From Pseudaminobacter soli (ex Li et al. 2025) (GTDB taxonomy: Bacteria; Pseudomonadota; Alphaproteobacteria; Rhizobiales; Rhizobiaceae), in contig NZ_JARXVF010000006.1 of the NCBI RefSeq assembly GCF_029892515.1, positions 1 through 64,000 of the forward strand: a DNA stretch of 64,000 nucleotides, written 5' to 3'. Of this stretch, positions 1 through 7,622 are shown in pieces (the first letter of the stretch is position 1; every line of letters begins with the position of its first letter). Made by a program: the position numbers and the translations under genes. The notes below the pieces were generated by a model. The model had not been told where the DNA came from. It searched no databases and was given only the letters and a program-made list of their open reading frames with translations.

Positions 1-12
1 GAATAGATCCAT

Positions 13-53
13 GGGCAGGGCTCCTTGACCAATTAAGCTTGAGGAGCCTGCCC
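13..53. repeat. Inverted repeat near the left edge; 1-319 otherwise without a supported gene
   Basis: GGGCAGGGCTCCT (13-25) can pair with AGGAGCCTGCCC (42-53), leaving one bulged G and a 16-base loop. No U-tract follows, so it is not an obvious terminator. I find no convincing coding sequence in 1-319; the short open frames there have no recognisable domain. Confidence 0.4.
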
Positions 54-319
54 GCAGATTGAAATCCTGTCACCCCCGCAGCGGGAGCGCCACGGCAGCC
101 CCAATCATCCGATCTTCTTTTCGCTTCAGGTCTGCGAGGAGGATGGCCGGCGCTACAAGTGCCCCATGCGCGCCGGCCAGGGCGGCAAACTGCCAGCCCA
201 GAATAGCGTGTACATACGTGTCTATATTCGCGCCTGCAAGTTTATCTCGACGATTAGGTCTTCGGCTTTTTCCCCTTTGGCGGCGCGATGCTTTCCGCCT
301 CCAACTTCGCAACTTGCTC

Positions 320-907
320 TCACGTCCCTGAGTGATCTTCCTCCCCGTGTCCCGCGTGAGGGGCCGACATGATGAACAATTGATGGCTGGCCGCAGTTTG
401 TCCCCTAGCTGCCAGCGCGTTCAAGTAGCGGTATCTGCTATGTCCTTCGATGAGGAGAAAGCGCTTCTCGGGCAGGGCCGCGCGATGTGCTCGAATGCCC
501 TGGGGGGTCTCCAAGATAAGGATGGGGTAGCCCCATGTCCCCGTCTGGTTCATGACGGATACCGGAGGAGACTTTGCGGCAAACTTATTCAACACCTTGA
601 AGTCGTGGTGGGGGTCTAGGTGCGAGTAGTCTCGCATAAAAACCTGAGACAGGATGCGATTGGTATCCCACCGCTCTTGCCTCCAACTAAGCGAGTCTAG
701 TGACAGCCAGGCGTAAGGCGAATGCGTCCAGTGACGGTACACCCATTGCTCTGCGATTTGGGGATGGAGGTGTGCCAGCCGAGTTTGATTCCGGGCCCAC
801 CATTGCGGAAATCTCTCCCGATCACATGTGCCAAACCCCAGCGGAGCAAGGTCTTCGGGCCATACCGTGAAGTCCTGCGCAATGTCGAGCAACGTTGTTC
901 CTTCCAA
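320..907 (-). CDS. Hypothetical protein, possibly ParB-nuclease-like at its C-terminus
   Basis: The frame encodes about 195 residues beginning at a TTG codon; no ATG occurs before the upstream in-frame stop near 923, so the 5' end may be lost. The protein is rich in Trp, His and Arg. Near residues 150-165 it has a segment resembling the (I)EGHSRY motif of ParB-like nuclease domains (LLIEGHSRYRYLNAL). I do not recognise the family firmly and assign no function. It lies on the same strand as the truncated SRAP gene, 44 bases away. Both genes seem to have damaged 5' ends, which suggests a rearranged stretch. Confidence 0.5.
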   Translation of the reverse strand: MEGTTLLDIAQDFTVWPEDLAPLGFGTCDRERFPQWWARNQTRLAHLHPQIAEQWVYRHWTHSPYAWLSLDSLSWRQERWDTNRILSQVFMRDYSHLDPHHDFKVLNKFAAKSPPVSVMNQTGTWGYPILILETPQGIRAHRAALPEKRFLLIEGHSRYRYLNALAARGQTAASHQLFIMSAPHAGHGEEDHSGT

Positions 908-951
908 CCAATCGACGAACTCCTATCAGGAGTTGTTGGCGCCGTTGGGCC

Positions 952-1608
952 CTAGAACAGCGCCGCCTGCACGAGTTGTTGTTTGGCTGTGTCGCCGACG
1001 ATGATCAGCGTGTCGTCCGGCAGCGGCCGTTGCAACGCCTTGGCCTCATCCCACGGCGCCCGCATCCAGACATCGCGCTCCTCATCCGTCGTCAGGATGA
1101 CCGGCATTGCCTTGTCATGAATTGGCGTCACGATGTTGTTCGGCTCGGTTGTCAGGAAGGCGTAGAGTTCGTGCACGCCGGGCCGCGGGTTTTTTCCAGA
1201 ACCGCGCTCGCCCTCCCATACGGTCCAGACCCCAGCAAAGAAGGTCAACGGCGCGTCTTCGTTGAGCGCAAACCACCGCTTTGTCTTCCGCGGCTTGGTG
1301 TCCTCCCACTCGCAGAACGTCGTCCACGGCACGAGGCAGCGGTTTTCCGGCTTCAGCCAGCGCCGCCAGTGCGGCGAACCCGCCTTGCGGACGTTCTGCA
1401 CGCCGGTGTCCGGTTTGCCATTGGTGACGAACGTCGGCGACGGCATACCCCATGTGAGCATGGCCAGCTCGCGTTCGCCATCAGGGGCATTGCGAACCAC
1501 TGGCCCCGGCCGGTCCGGAAAGATATCGATCGACGGTTCCAGGTTGCCGATCAGGTCGCGCTGGGCGCGTGTCGCCTCAATAATTGCGCGCTGATTGGTG
1601 TCGAGATT
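952..1608 (-). pseudogene. SRAP (YedK/HMCES) family gene lacking its N-terminal catalytic cysteine
   Basis: The reading frame matches the SOS-response-associated peptidase family, which cross-links to abasic sites in single-stranded DNA through a Cys at position 2. Visible family features are the RWGM/TWGMPSP-type segment, [25 protein letters not shown] and the conserved His in [12 protein letters not shown]; the C-terminus (QAALF) looks intact. Similarity starts abruptly at [10 protein letters not shown] (about 1608). The sequence upstream reads RLGW and lacks the usual Met-Cys-Asn/Gly start. The frame stays open to a stop near 1680 but has no ATG. A GTG at 1500 could start translation only of a protein without Cys2. 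I therefore call it a 5'-truncated, probably inactive copy. Confidence 0.7.
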
Positions 1609-1752
1609 CCACCCAAGGCGTATCGCTACGTTACCATCGACCCGGCGATAGTGATTCCAGAATATTCCGATCCTTCTTCACAGCTTGTCGCCCGCCCAGA
1701 TCTAGCCTGGGCGGGTCTAACTGCTCTCGGTAACGCTCCTCAATCACTTATC

Positions 1753-1769
1753 GTTAAGCCTGACTTAAG
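1753..1769 (+). promoter_or_regulatory. Operator-like direct repeat upstream of dsbD (TTAAG-N6-TTAAG)
   Basis: The sequence GTTAAGCCTGACTTAAG carries TTAAG at 1754-1758 and 1765-1769, an 11-base period typical of OmpR/PhoB-type response-regulator boxes. Almost the same sequence occurs at 6008-6024 and, inverted, at 5905-5921, each in front of a gene of the same redox locus. It lies about 70 bases before the dsbD start. Confidence 0.6.
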
Positions 1770-1838
1770 CTTGGGAAACGAGGTCGGCAGGGCCGCGCCC
1801 GGCCACGGTCGGCGCCGTTCTTCCAACAGGCTCGACAG

Positions 1839-3644
1839 ATGACCAGATTCCTTACCGCGTTTTTCATTCTCCTCGGAGGCATCGTCTCGGCCACTGCCCA
1901 GCAGCCCAGCCTGCTGCAACCGGACGAAGCATTCAAGCTGACAGCCGTTCGTGCGCCCGATGGCGGTGTGACCTTTGAGTGGGCGATTGCCGATGGCTAC
2001 TACCTCTATCGCGATCACATCGAGGCGAAGGATGCAGTCGGCAAGTCGGCGCTGGATCTGGAGACCGGCGAGGGAACCAAGGAAGACGATCCGAACTTCG
2101 GCGTCTCGGAAGTCTATTACCGGTCAACGTCAGCGCATCTGCCGAAAGGCACCCCCGCCGAAATCCTGCTGACCTATCAGGGTTGCAAGAAAGACTCGAT
2201 CTGCTATCCGCCCGAGACGCGCTCGGTGAAGATTGCGACCATGGAGATCAAGCCGTTTGCCGCCGGTTTCGGCGCTGCGGCGCCGGAAACGGCCGCCAGT
2301 GAAGATGCGAACGCATCCGGTTTCCGCCTGTCCCAGGACGCGGCGTCCGGCGGAATGGTGGCCTCGCTGCTGGCCGATGGCGGATCGCTTTGGGTGGTGG
2401 CAAGCTTCCTGGTCTTCGGGCTTTTGCTTGCCTTAACGCCTTGCGTTCTGCCCATGTTTCCGATCCTCGGCGCCACACTGGCAAGCTCGGGCGAGACGCT
2501 GACCCCGCGCCGGGGATTTGTCCTGTCGCTCGCCTATGTCCTGGCCATGGCCACCGCCTTCGGGTTGCTGGGCATTGCCGCCGCATGGTCCGGCCAGAAC
2601 CTGCAGATCGCCCTGCAGTCTCCTTACGCAGTCGGCGCTGTGGCAGTGATCTTCTTTATCCTCGCCCTCTCCATGTTTAGTCTCTTCGAAATCCAGCTTC
2701 CATCCTCCTGGGTCAACCGCATCGCCGGCGGTCAGGGCGGACGGCGCGGAACGGTGGCCGGCGCGGCCGCCATCGGCTTCACCTCGGCGCTGATCGTGGG
2801 TCCGTGCGTAACCGCTCCGCTGGCAGCTGCCTTGCTCTACATCGCCCAGACCGGCGACGCCTGGCTGGGCGCAGCGGCCTTGTTCGCTCTCGGGTTCGGC
2901 CAGGGCATACCGCTCATCGCGTTCGGCGCGCTCGGTAGCCGTGCTCTGCCGAAAACCGGCGGCTGGATGGAATACGTCAAATACGTCTTCGGTTTCGTCC
3001 TGCTCGGCATGGCGGTGTGGATGGCGGCGCGCCTGCTGCTGCCGCCGGCGACGCTTGCGCTCTGGGCAGCATTGGCCATGACCGCCTCCGTGTTCGTCGG
3101 CGCCTTTGATACCCTGGGCAGCGACGCCACCACCGGGCGCAGGCTGCGCAAGGGAGCCGGCATGGCGTTGGCTCTCTATGCGCTGATCCTCGGTATCGGC
3201 GCGGCCTCCGGCGGCGGCGATCCGTTGCGTCCGCTGACCCAACTCACCCTGTTCCAGGCGCCCGCGGCCGGCAGCCCCGCGCTCGACTTTGCCGGCGTTT
3301 CGTCCTCCGCCGAATTGCACGGCGCAATTGCCGCCGCCTCTGCCGAGGGCAGGCCGGCGCTGGTCTATTTCACCGCCGACTGGTGCGTGACCTGCGCCGC
3401 CATCGAGCGCGACGTGTTGCCCGCGCCGCAGGTGGCCGACAGCCTTTCCGGCTTCCGGCGTTTCAAAGTCAACCTGTCGCGGCTCGACGACGCGAACCGG
3501 AGCCTCATGCAGGAACTTGCCGTGGTCGGGCCGCCAACAATGATCTTCTTTGCCCCCAACGCAACCGAGGTCGAGCATACCCGCCTTGTAGGCGAGGTGA
3601 GCATCGATTCCATCGTCGCTTCCGCAGCACAGGCAAACCGCTAG
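1839..3644 (+). CDS. dsbD: Thiol:disulfide interchange protein DsbD
   Basis: DsbD carries electrons from cytoplasmic thioredoxin across the inner membrane to periplasmic thiol proteins. The 601-residue product has a signal peptide (about 1-20) and an N-terminal periplasmic domain with the cysteine pair C116/C122 (YQGCKKDSICYPPET). A multi-pass membrane domain carries C202 (LTPCVLPMFPI) and C323 (IVGPCVTAPL). A C-terminal thioredoxin domain has the CVTC motif at 516-519 (TADWCVTC). All three cysteine pairs are present and the length is normal. It is followed after 9 bases by the TlpA-like gene. The short N-terminal domain fits DsbD better than ScsB. A TTAAG direct repeat upstream suggests two-component control. 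Confidence 0.93.
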   Translation: MTRFLTAFFILLGGIVSATAQQPSLLQPDEAFKLTAVRAPDGGVTFEWAIADGYYLYRDHIEAKDAVGKSALDLETGEGTKEDDPNFGVSEVYYRSTSAHLPKGTPAEILLTYQGCKKDSICYPPETRSVKIATMEIKPFAAGFGAAAPETAASEDANASGFRLSQDAASGGMVASLLADGGSLWVVASFLVFGLLLALTPCVLPMFPILGATLASSGETLTPRRGFVLSLAYVLAMATAFGLLGIAAAWSGQNLQIALQSPYAVGAVAVIFFILALSMFSLFEIQLPSSWVNRIAGGQGGRRGTVAGAAAIGFTSALIVGPCVTAPLAAALLYIAQTGDAWLGAAALFALGFGQGIPLIAFGALGSRALPKTGGWMEYVKYVFGFVLLGMAVWMAARLLLPPATLALWAALAMTASVFVGAFDTLGSDATTGRRLRKGAGMALALYALILGIGAASGGGDPLRPLTQLTLFQAPAAGSPALDFAGVSSSAELHGAIAAASAEGRPALVYFTADWCVTCAAIERDVLPAPQVADSLSGFRRFKVNLSRLDDANRSLMQELAVVGPPTMIFFAPNATEVEHTRLVGEVSIDSIVASAAQANR

Positions 3645-3653
3645 GCGAGGATC

Positions 3654-4454
3654 ATGAATGCCCTTTCCATCGGCCCTTTGATGTTCGCTCCCGACCGTTT
3701 CGCGGCCGTGCTTGCCATCGGCATCTTCCTTGCCGGCGCCGAACTTCTGGCCCGCAACGTCGATGCTCGTTTTTCCGGCTGGTCGTGGCGGGCTGGGCTG
3801 GCCTTCCTGATCGGCGCCAGGCTCGGCCATGTCCTGAGGCATCTCGACAGTTTCACTGCCGAACCTCTGCGCACGCTGGCGGTGTGGCAGGGCGGCTTCC
3901 TGATCTCCGTCGGCCTCGTCGCCGCTGTGGCGATCACGCTGATTTACCTGCGCCGGCAGCCGCGCCTGTTGATCTGGACCTCGGTGCCCGTGGCAGCTTC
4001 TGCCTTCGCCGCAATGTTCGTCGTTCAGCTTACGGCGGGCGTGCCGCCCACACCGCTGCCTTCCGGAACCTACAATGCCCTTGACGGAAGCGCCGTCGCG
4101 CCGGCATCGCTGACCGGCAAGCCGATGGTGATCAATCTCTGGGCATCCTGGTGTCCGCCCTGCCGGCGCGAAATGCCGATGGTGGCCGAGGTCTCTGCGG
4201 CCAATGACCGGGTCGCCTTCCTGTTCGTAAATCAGGGCGAGGATGAAGCGGCGGTCAAGTCCTACCTCGAAACCGAAAGCCTTGCCCTCGGCACCGTTCT
4301 GCTCGATGGGCTGGGCCGCTTCTCACGCCACTACATGACGCCCGGTCTGCCGGCCACGCTGTTCGTCGGGGCGGATGGCAGGCTTCGCTCGGTCCATATG
4401 GGCGAGATTTCCCGCGAGGCCCTGTTGGCCGGCATCGCAGAGCTACAAGAGTAA
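3654..4454 (+). CDS. TlpA-like membrane-anchored thioredoxin with an N-terminal multi-pass domain
   Basis: The 266-residue protein has about four hydrophobic segments in residues 1-130, with a pattern faintly like prolipoprotein diacylglyceryl transferase (GARLGHVLRHL, WQGGFLISVG). A periplasmic thioredoxin-fold domain follows, with WASWCPPC at 163-170 and a cis-Pro loop (TPGLPATLFV). Such proteins usually reduce periplasmic disulfides, for instance in cytochrome maturation, and are recharged by DsbD-type proteins. It follows dsbD with a 9-base gap, so it is probably co-transcribed and a direct DsbD client. The membrane domain is longer than the single anchor of ordinary TlpA. Substrate unknown. 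Confidence 0.85.
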   Translation: MNALSIGPLMFAPDRFAAVLAIGIFLAGAELLARNVDARFSGWSWRAGLAFLIGARLGHVLRHLDSFTAEPLRTLAVWQGGFLISVGLVAAVAITLIYLRRQPRLLIWTSVPVAASAFAAMFVVQLTAGVPPTPLPSGTYNALDGSAVAPASLTGKPMVINLWASWCPPCRREMPMVAEVSAANDRVAFLFVNQGEDEAAVKSYLETESLALGTVLLDGLGRFSRHYMTPGLPATLFVGADGRLRSVHMGEISREALLAGIAELQE

Positions 4455-4465
4455 CCGGCCACGCG

Positions 4466-5881
4466 TCAGGCGGCCGCAGCCTGCCGTCTCACTTTGTCCT
4501 GGGCGATGACAATGCCAGCAGCGAACCCGCCTTGCGGCCGGTTGCGCATCTCGAGACTCGCACCACCATGGTCGACCGCCATCTCGACAATGCTTAGCCC
4601 AAGGCCGCTCCCGACTGCCGACCTGAAGCGTCCCCGGAAGAACCGCTCTGTCACCCGCGCCAGTTCCTCGTCGGGGATGCCGGGGCCTTCATCCTCGATC
4701 CAGATCGTCACCCCGACACCGTTTTCGACGAGCCGGCAGGATACGCGCCCGCCCTGGGGTGAATGGTGTAATGCATTCTCGATCAGGTTGCGCGCGGCGA
4801 GGCTGAACAATTCCGGCGACATACACAATTCGAGCGCCAAGAGCTGGGTATCGACGGCAATTTCAGCCACCTCGCCCGCATGCGGAGTGAGTTCGCCGAC
4901 GATGGTCTCCAGCAGCCTGCCGGCATTGAACTGCTCGTCGGCTGCGGGCTCGACGCCGGAATCGAGCGACGCGATATCCAGCAATTGCCGCACCAGGCGT
5001 CCAGTCCGGTCAACGCCGACCACGATCTGGGCAAGCGCCTTTTCCCGCGTCGCGGGATCGTTGCTGGCCAGCGCGATCTGCGCCTGGGTTTTCAGGCCGG
5101 ACATCGGCGTTCGGAGTTCGTGCGCGGCAAAAGCGGTGAAATCGCGCTCGCGGTCGCGCGCCTGCGAGACACGCTGAAACAGCACGTTGATCGCCTTCAG
5201 TACCGGCCGCAACTCGCTTGCCGTGCCTGCTTCCTCGATGGGACTCAGATCGGAAGCCTGCCGCATCGGCAGTTCCTTTGCGATGCGGCTGAGCGGTATC
5301 AGCCCGCGCCCGACGCTCAGCCAGATCAACCCCGCCAGTACCGGCAGGATGAGAAGTGCGGGAAGCAGAACACCGGCGATGACATTGTTCACAAGATGGT
5401 CGCGGAAATAGACGCGGTCGCCGACCATCACCAGCACCCCTGCTTCCGGGTTGTCGACCGTATAGACGCGCCATGTCTCGCCATTGATAACCGTGTTGGA
5501 AAAACCTTGCTGCCGTTCCGAAAGTCTCGTCTTCGGCGCGTCCGCCGACTGGCTAAGCAGTGACCCTTCCAGCGACCAGATCTGGCATGAAAGCTGGCGG
5601 TTATAGGCTGGATGCGGTTCGGTCTGGATTGTCGGCACGGTGGCGCCCTCACCGTTGCCCAGCGCCCGCCGCGTCACCATCGAATTGACCATGCGGGCTG
5701 CTTCCATCAGCCTGGCATCCAGCACGCGCTCCAGCTGCGACCCAGTGCTGAAGAATATCCACACGACGGCGGACAGCCACACCAGCCCCGTGGTGAGGAT
5801 TAAAATCACGAACAGTCTGGTTCGCATGGAATGCATCGGCTCACCTTCGCTCGCGGCGCCCTCCGGTCGGCGCGATGGCAC
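4466..5881 (-). CDS. Sensor histidine kinase (orphan within this window)
   Basis: Residues near the start form a transmembrane helix (RTRLFVILILTTGLVWLSAV). A periplasmic sensor of about 130 residues, a second helix (LLPALLILPVLAGLIWLSV), a HAMP-like linker, the phospho-acceptor box FAAHELRTPMSG and ATPase motifs (N box NLIENALHHS, G1 DEGPGIP, G2 GSGLGLSIVE) follow. I prefer the GTG at 5881 because AGGAGG lies six bases before it; ATGs at 5896 and 5836 are alternatives. It converges on the TlpA-like gene. An 11-base-period TTAAG repeat precedes it. The cognate response regulator, normally adjacent, is not here, so partner and signal are unknown; periplasmic redox or metal stress is a contextual guess. 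Confidence 0.9.
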   Translation of the reverse strand: MPSRRPEGAASEGEPMHSMRTRLFVILILTTGLVWLSAVVWIFFSTGSQLERVLDARLMEAARMVNSMVTRRALGNGEGATVPTIQTEPHPAYNRQLSCQIWSLEGSLLSQSADAPKTRLSERQQGFSNTVINGETWRVYTVDNPEAGVLVMVGDRVYFRDHLVNNVIAGVLLPALLILPVLAGLIWLSVGRGLIPLSRIAKELPMRQASDLSPIEEAGTASELRPVLKAINVLFQRVSQARDRERDFTAFAAHELRTPMSGLKTQAQIALASNDPATREKALAQIVVGVDRTGRLVRQLLDIASLDSGVEPAADEQFNAGRLLETIVGELTPHAGEVAEIAVDTQLLALELCMSPELFSLAARNLIENALHHSPQGGRVSCRLVENGVGVTIWIEDEGPGIPDEELARVTERFFRGRFRSAVGSGLGLSIVEMAVDHGGASLEMRNRPQGGFAAGIVIAQDKVRRQAAAA

Positions 5882-5904
5882 CGGTTCCCTCCTCATGCCG
5901 GCAC

Positions 5905-5921
5905 CTTAAGGCAAACTTAAG
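5905..5921 (-). promoter_or_regulatory. Operator-like direct repeat upstream of the histidine kinase gene
   Basis: CTTAAG occurs at 5905-5910 and 5916-5921. On the minus strand the site reads CTTAAGTTTGCCTTAAG, matching the boxes at 1753-1769 and 6008-6024. Its position 24 bases before the preferred start suggests autoregulation of the sensor gene. Confidence 0.55.
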
Positions 5922-6007
5922 AAAGCCGACGGAAGGCGTCCGTAACGGCATCTGTGCGGCTTGTGCAACACATTGTTTCTTTTGGCACATGCGGCTTTCC
6001 TTTCGCC

Positions 6008-6024
6008 CTTAAGCCTGCCTTAAG
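6008..6024 (+). promoter_or_regulatory. Operator-like direct repeat upstream of the DsbA-like gene
   Basis: CTTAAGCCTGCCTTAAG differs from the dsbD-proximal box at one base in the TTAAG-N6-TTAAG core. The repeats have an 11-base period. The box lies 49 bases before the ATG at 6073, which argues against using the GTG at 6025 as the start. Confidence 0.6.
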
Positions 6025-6072
6025 GTGCGCCAAACCTTGTCGGCCCAGATTCCAGAAATCGAGGCCGCTCTT

Positions 6073-6768
6073 ATGTCCACCACCACTCCCCGGATCACGC
6101 CCGTGCCTACAAAAACCGGTCCTGTCGAAGCCCATGGCGCCGTGCGGATTCACCGCCGCTCCGCACTTGCCATGTTGGCCTCGCTTGTCGCGGCGGGCTT
6201 CGTTTCGCAAGCGCACGCCAAGGACGACGGCCTTTCGACGGAGATGATCCTCAACGATCCTGCGGACCCCAAGGCTGGCAATGCCAAGGGCGACGTCACC
6301 ATCGTCTATTTCTTCGACTACAATTGCCCCTACTGCAAACGGACGATGGCGCCGCTCGAAAAAGTCGTGCGCGCCGACGGCAAGGTCCGCGTCGTCTACA
6401 AGGACTGGCCGATCCTCAGCACAGCCTCGATCTACGGCGCGCGGTTGGCGCTGGCCGCCAACTACCAGGGCAAATACCAGGAAGCTCACCACGCGCTGAT
6501 GTCCATTCCGGGCGGCAAGGTGTCCGAGGACAGGATGCGCAAGGCGGTCGCCAGCTCCGGCGTGGACATGGCGCGGCTGGAGCGCGACCTGAAGGCCAAG
6601 GAAGGTGACATCACCGAGCTGATGCGTCGCCATGGCGCGCAGGCCGACGCGCTCGGCCTTGCCGGCACGCCCGTCTTCCTCATCGGCCCCTTCCTCGTCG
6701 CCTCGGCGCTGGACGAAGCCGGCTTCAAACAAGTGATTTCCGACGCGCGGGCGCGCGGCAATAAGTAA
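6073..6768 (+). CDS. DsbA-family periplasmic thiol oxidoreductase
   Basis: The product has an N-terminal hydrophobic segment after an Arg-rich stretch (HRRSALAMLASLVAAG) ending in a likely signal-peptidase site before AKDDGL. A thioredoxin fold follows with the active site FFDYNCPYCK and a cis-Pro loop (LAGTPVFLIG). This matches the DsbA/ScsC-like group (thioredoxin_4), which oxidises or isomerises periplasmic disulfides. I use the ATG at 6073 because the upstream GTG at 6025 abuts the operator-like repeat. The L,D-transpeptidase gene follows after 16 bases, so the two are probably co-transcribed. Whether it works as oxidase, isomerase or reductase cannot be told from sequence; dsbD nearby favours a reduced form. 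Confidence 0.87.
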   Translation: MSTTTPRITPVPTKTGPVEAHGAVRIHRRSALAMLASLVAAGFVSQAHAKDDGLSTEMILNDPADPKAGNAKGDVTIVYFFDYNCPYCKRTMAPLEKVVRADGKVRVVYKDWPILSTASIYGARLALAANYQGKYQEAHHALMSIPGGKVSEDRMRKAVASSGVDMARLERDLKAKEGDITELMRRHGAQADALGLAGTPVFLIGPFLVASALDEAGFKQVISDARARGNK

Positions 6769-6784
6769 CTCGAAGGGCATACAA

Positions 6785-7498
6785 ATGATCGACGAAACGG
6801 ACAGCCAGACACGAAGTGTGTTCACGGCTCTGGCGCTGCTGGCATGCATGGGGCTTGGCGCCTGCACAACGAACGCTTCCAATGTGGCGCTCCTGTCGCC
6901 TCAGGCGGCCGCAGCACCCGAGCCGGCAGCCGCGGTGGTCGAGGAGCAGTCCGCTTCGGCGACGCCGCCACGCTACGGGCCGCGCAAGAACGAGCGCTTC
7001 CAGGTGCCCGTGGATGACTTGGCCGGCATCCCGCAGAAATTCCAGCGCCAACTCGTCGACTATCCCACCGAGCATGTCCCGGGCACCATCGTGGTCGATC
7101 CGAAGAACCGCTTCCTCTATCTGGTCCAGGCCGACGGCAAGGCGCTGCGCTACGGCGTCAGCGTGGGTGCTGCGGGTCGCGGCTTCAGCGGCACGGCCGA
7201 TGTCGCCTACAAGCAGGAGTGGCCGCGCTGGCGGCCGACCGACAGCATGATCGCTCGCGCGCCCGAGCGCTACAAGCAGCATGAGAACGGAGTCGAGGGC
7301 GGTCCCGGCAACCCGCTCGGCGCCCGGGCCATCTACCTCTTCAAGGACGGCCAGGATACTTATTACCGCATCCACGGCACCAACCAGCCGAACAGCATCG
7401 GCAAGGCCGTCTCCGCCGGCTGCATCCGCATGCTGAACAACGACGTCATCGATCTCTACGAGCGGGTTCGCAAAGGCGCGAAGGTCGTCGTCCTGTAG
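6785..7498 (+). CDS. L,D-transpeptidase (YkuD/ErfK family), predicted lipoprotein
   Basis: The 237-residue protein starts with a signal segment ending in the lipobox LGAC, so it is probably a lipoprotein. The YkuD catalytic domain in the C-terminal half shows HGTN followed by the SAGCIRM motif carrying the nucleophilic Cys. Such enzymes form 3-3 peptidoglycan cross-links or attach proteins to peptidoglycan. It lies 16 bases after the DsbA-like gene. In E. coli the Cys of related enzymes (YbiS, ErfK, YnhG) is kept reduced by DsbG, recharged by DsbD, so clustering with dsbD and a DsbA-like gene may be functional. That link is inference here. Confidence 0.92.
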   Translation: MIDETDSQTRSVFTALALLACMGLGACTTNASNVALLSPQAAAAPEPAAAVVEEQSASATPPRYGPRKNERFQVPVDDLAGIPQKFQRQLVDYPTEHVPGTIVVDPKNRFLYLVQADGKALRYGVSVGAAGRGFSGTADVAYKQEWPRWRPTDSMIARAPERYKQHENGVEGGPGNPLGARAIYLFKDGQDTYYRIHGTNQPNSIGKAVSAGCIRMLNNDVIDLYERVRKGAKVVVL

Positions 7499-7504
7499 CT
7501 ACAT

Positions 7505-7599
7505 CGCCGGCCTCCCGGCCGGCGTACATCCGCCAAACAGAGAAGCGTGTCTCAGCGGCGGACAATCTTGGCCGGCGCCAGCGTTTCGAAGCTGGCGCC
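7505..7599. terminator. Two GC-rich hairpins between convergent genes
   Basis: CGCCGGCC-TCCC-GGCCGGCG (7505-7524) is a perfect 8-bp stem. GGCGCCAGC-N8-GCTGGCGCC (7574-7599) is a perfect 9-bp stem. Neither is followed by a clear U-run. They separate the rightward L,D-transpeptidase gene from the leftward gene ending at 7623 and may act as weak or bidirectional terminators. Confidence 0.4.
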
Positions 7600-7622
7600 A
7601 CGCCTGGAACGATCCGAGGATC

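Noticed and set aside
2433-3842. Long open frame (469 codons) on the minus strand opposite dsbD
   Set aside because: It is the GC-rich antisense shadow of dsbD and the TlpA-like gene; composition is Gly/Arg/His-rich with no domain, while the plus strand encodes complete families.
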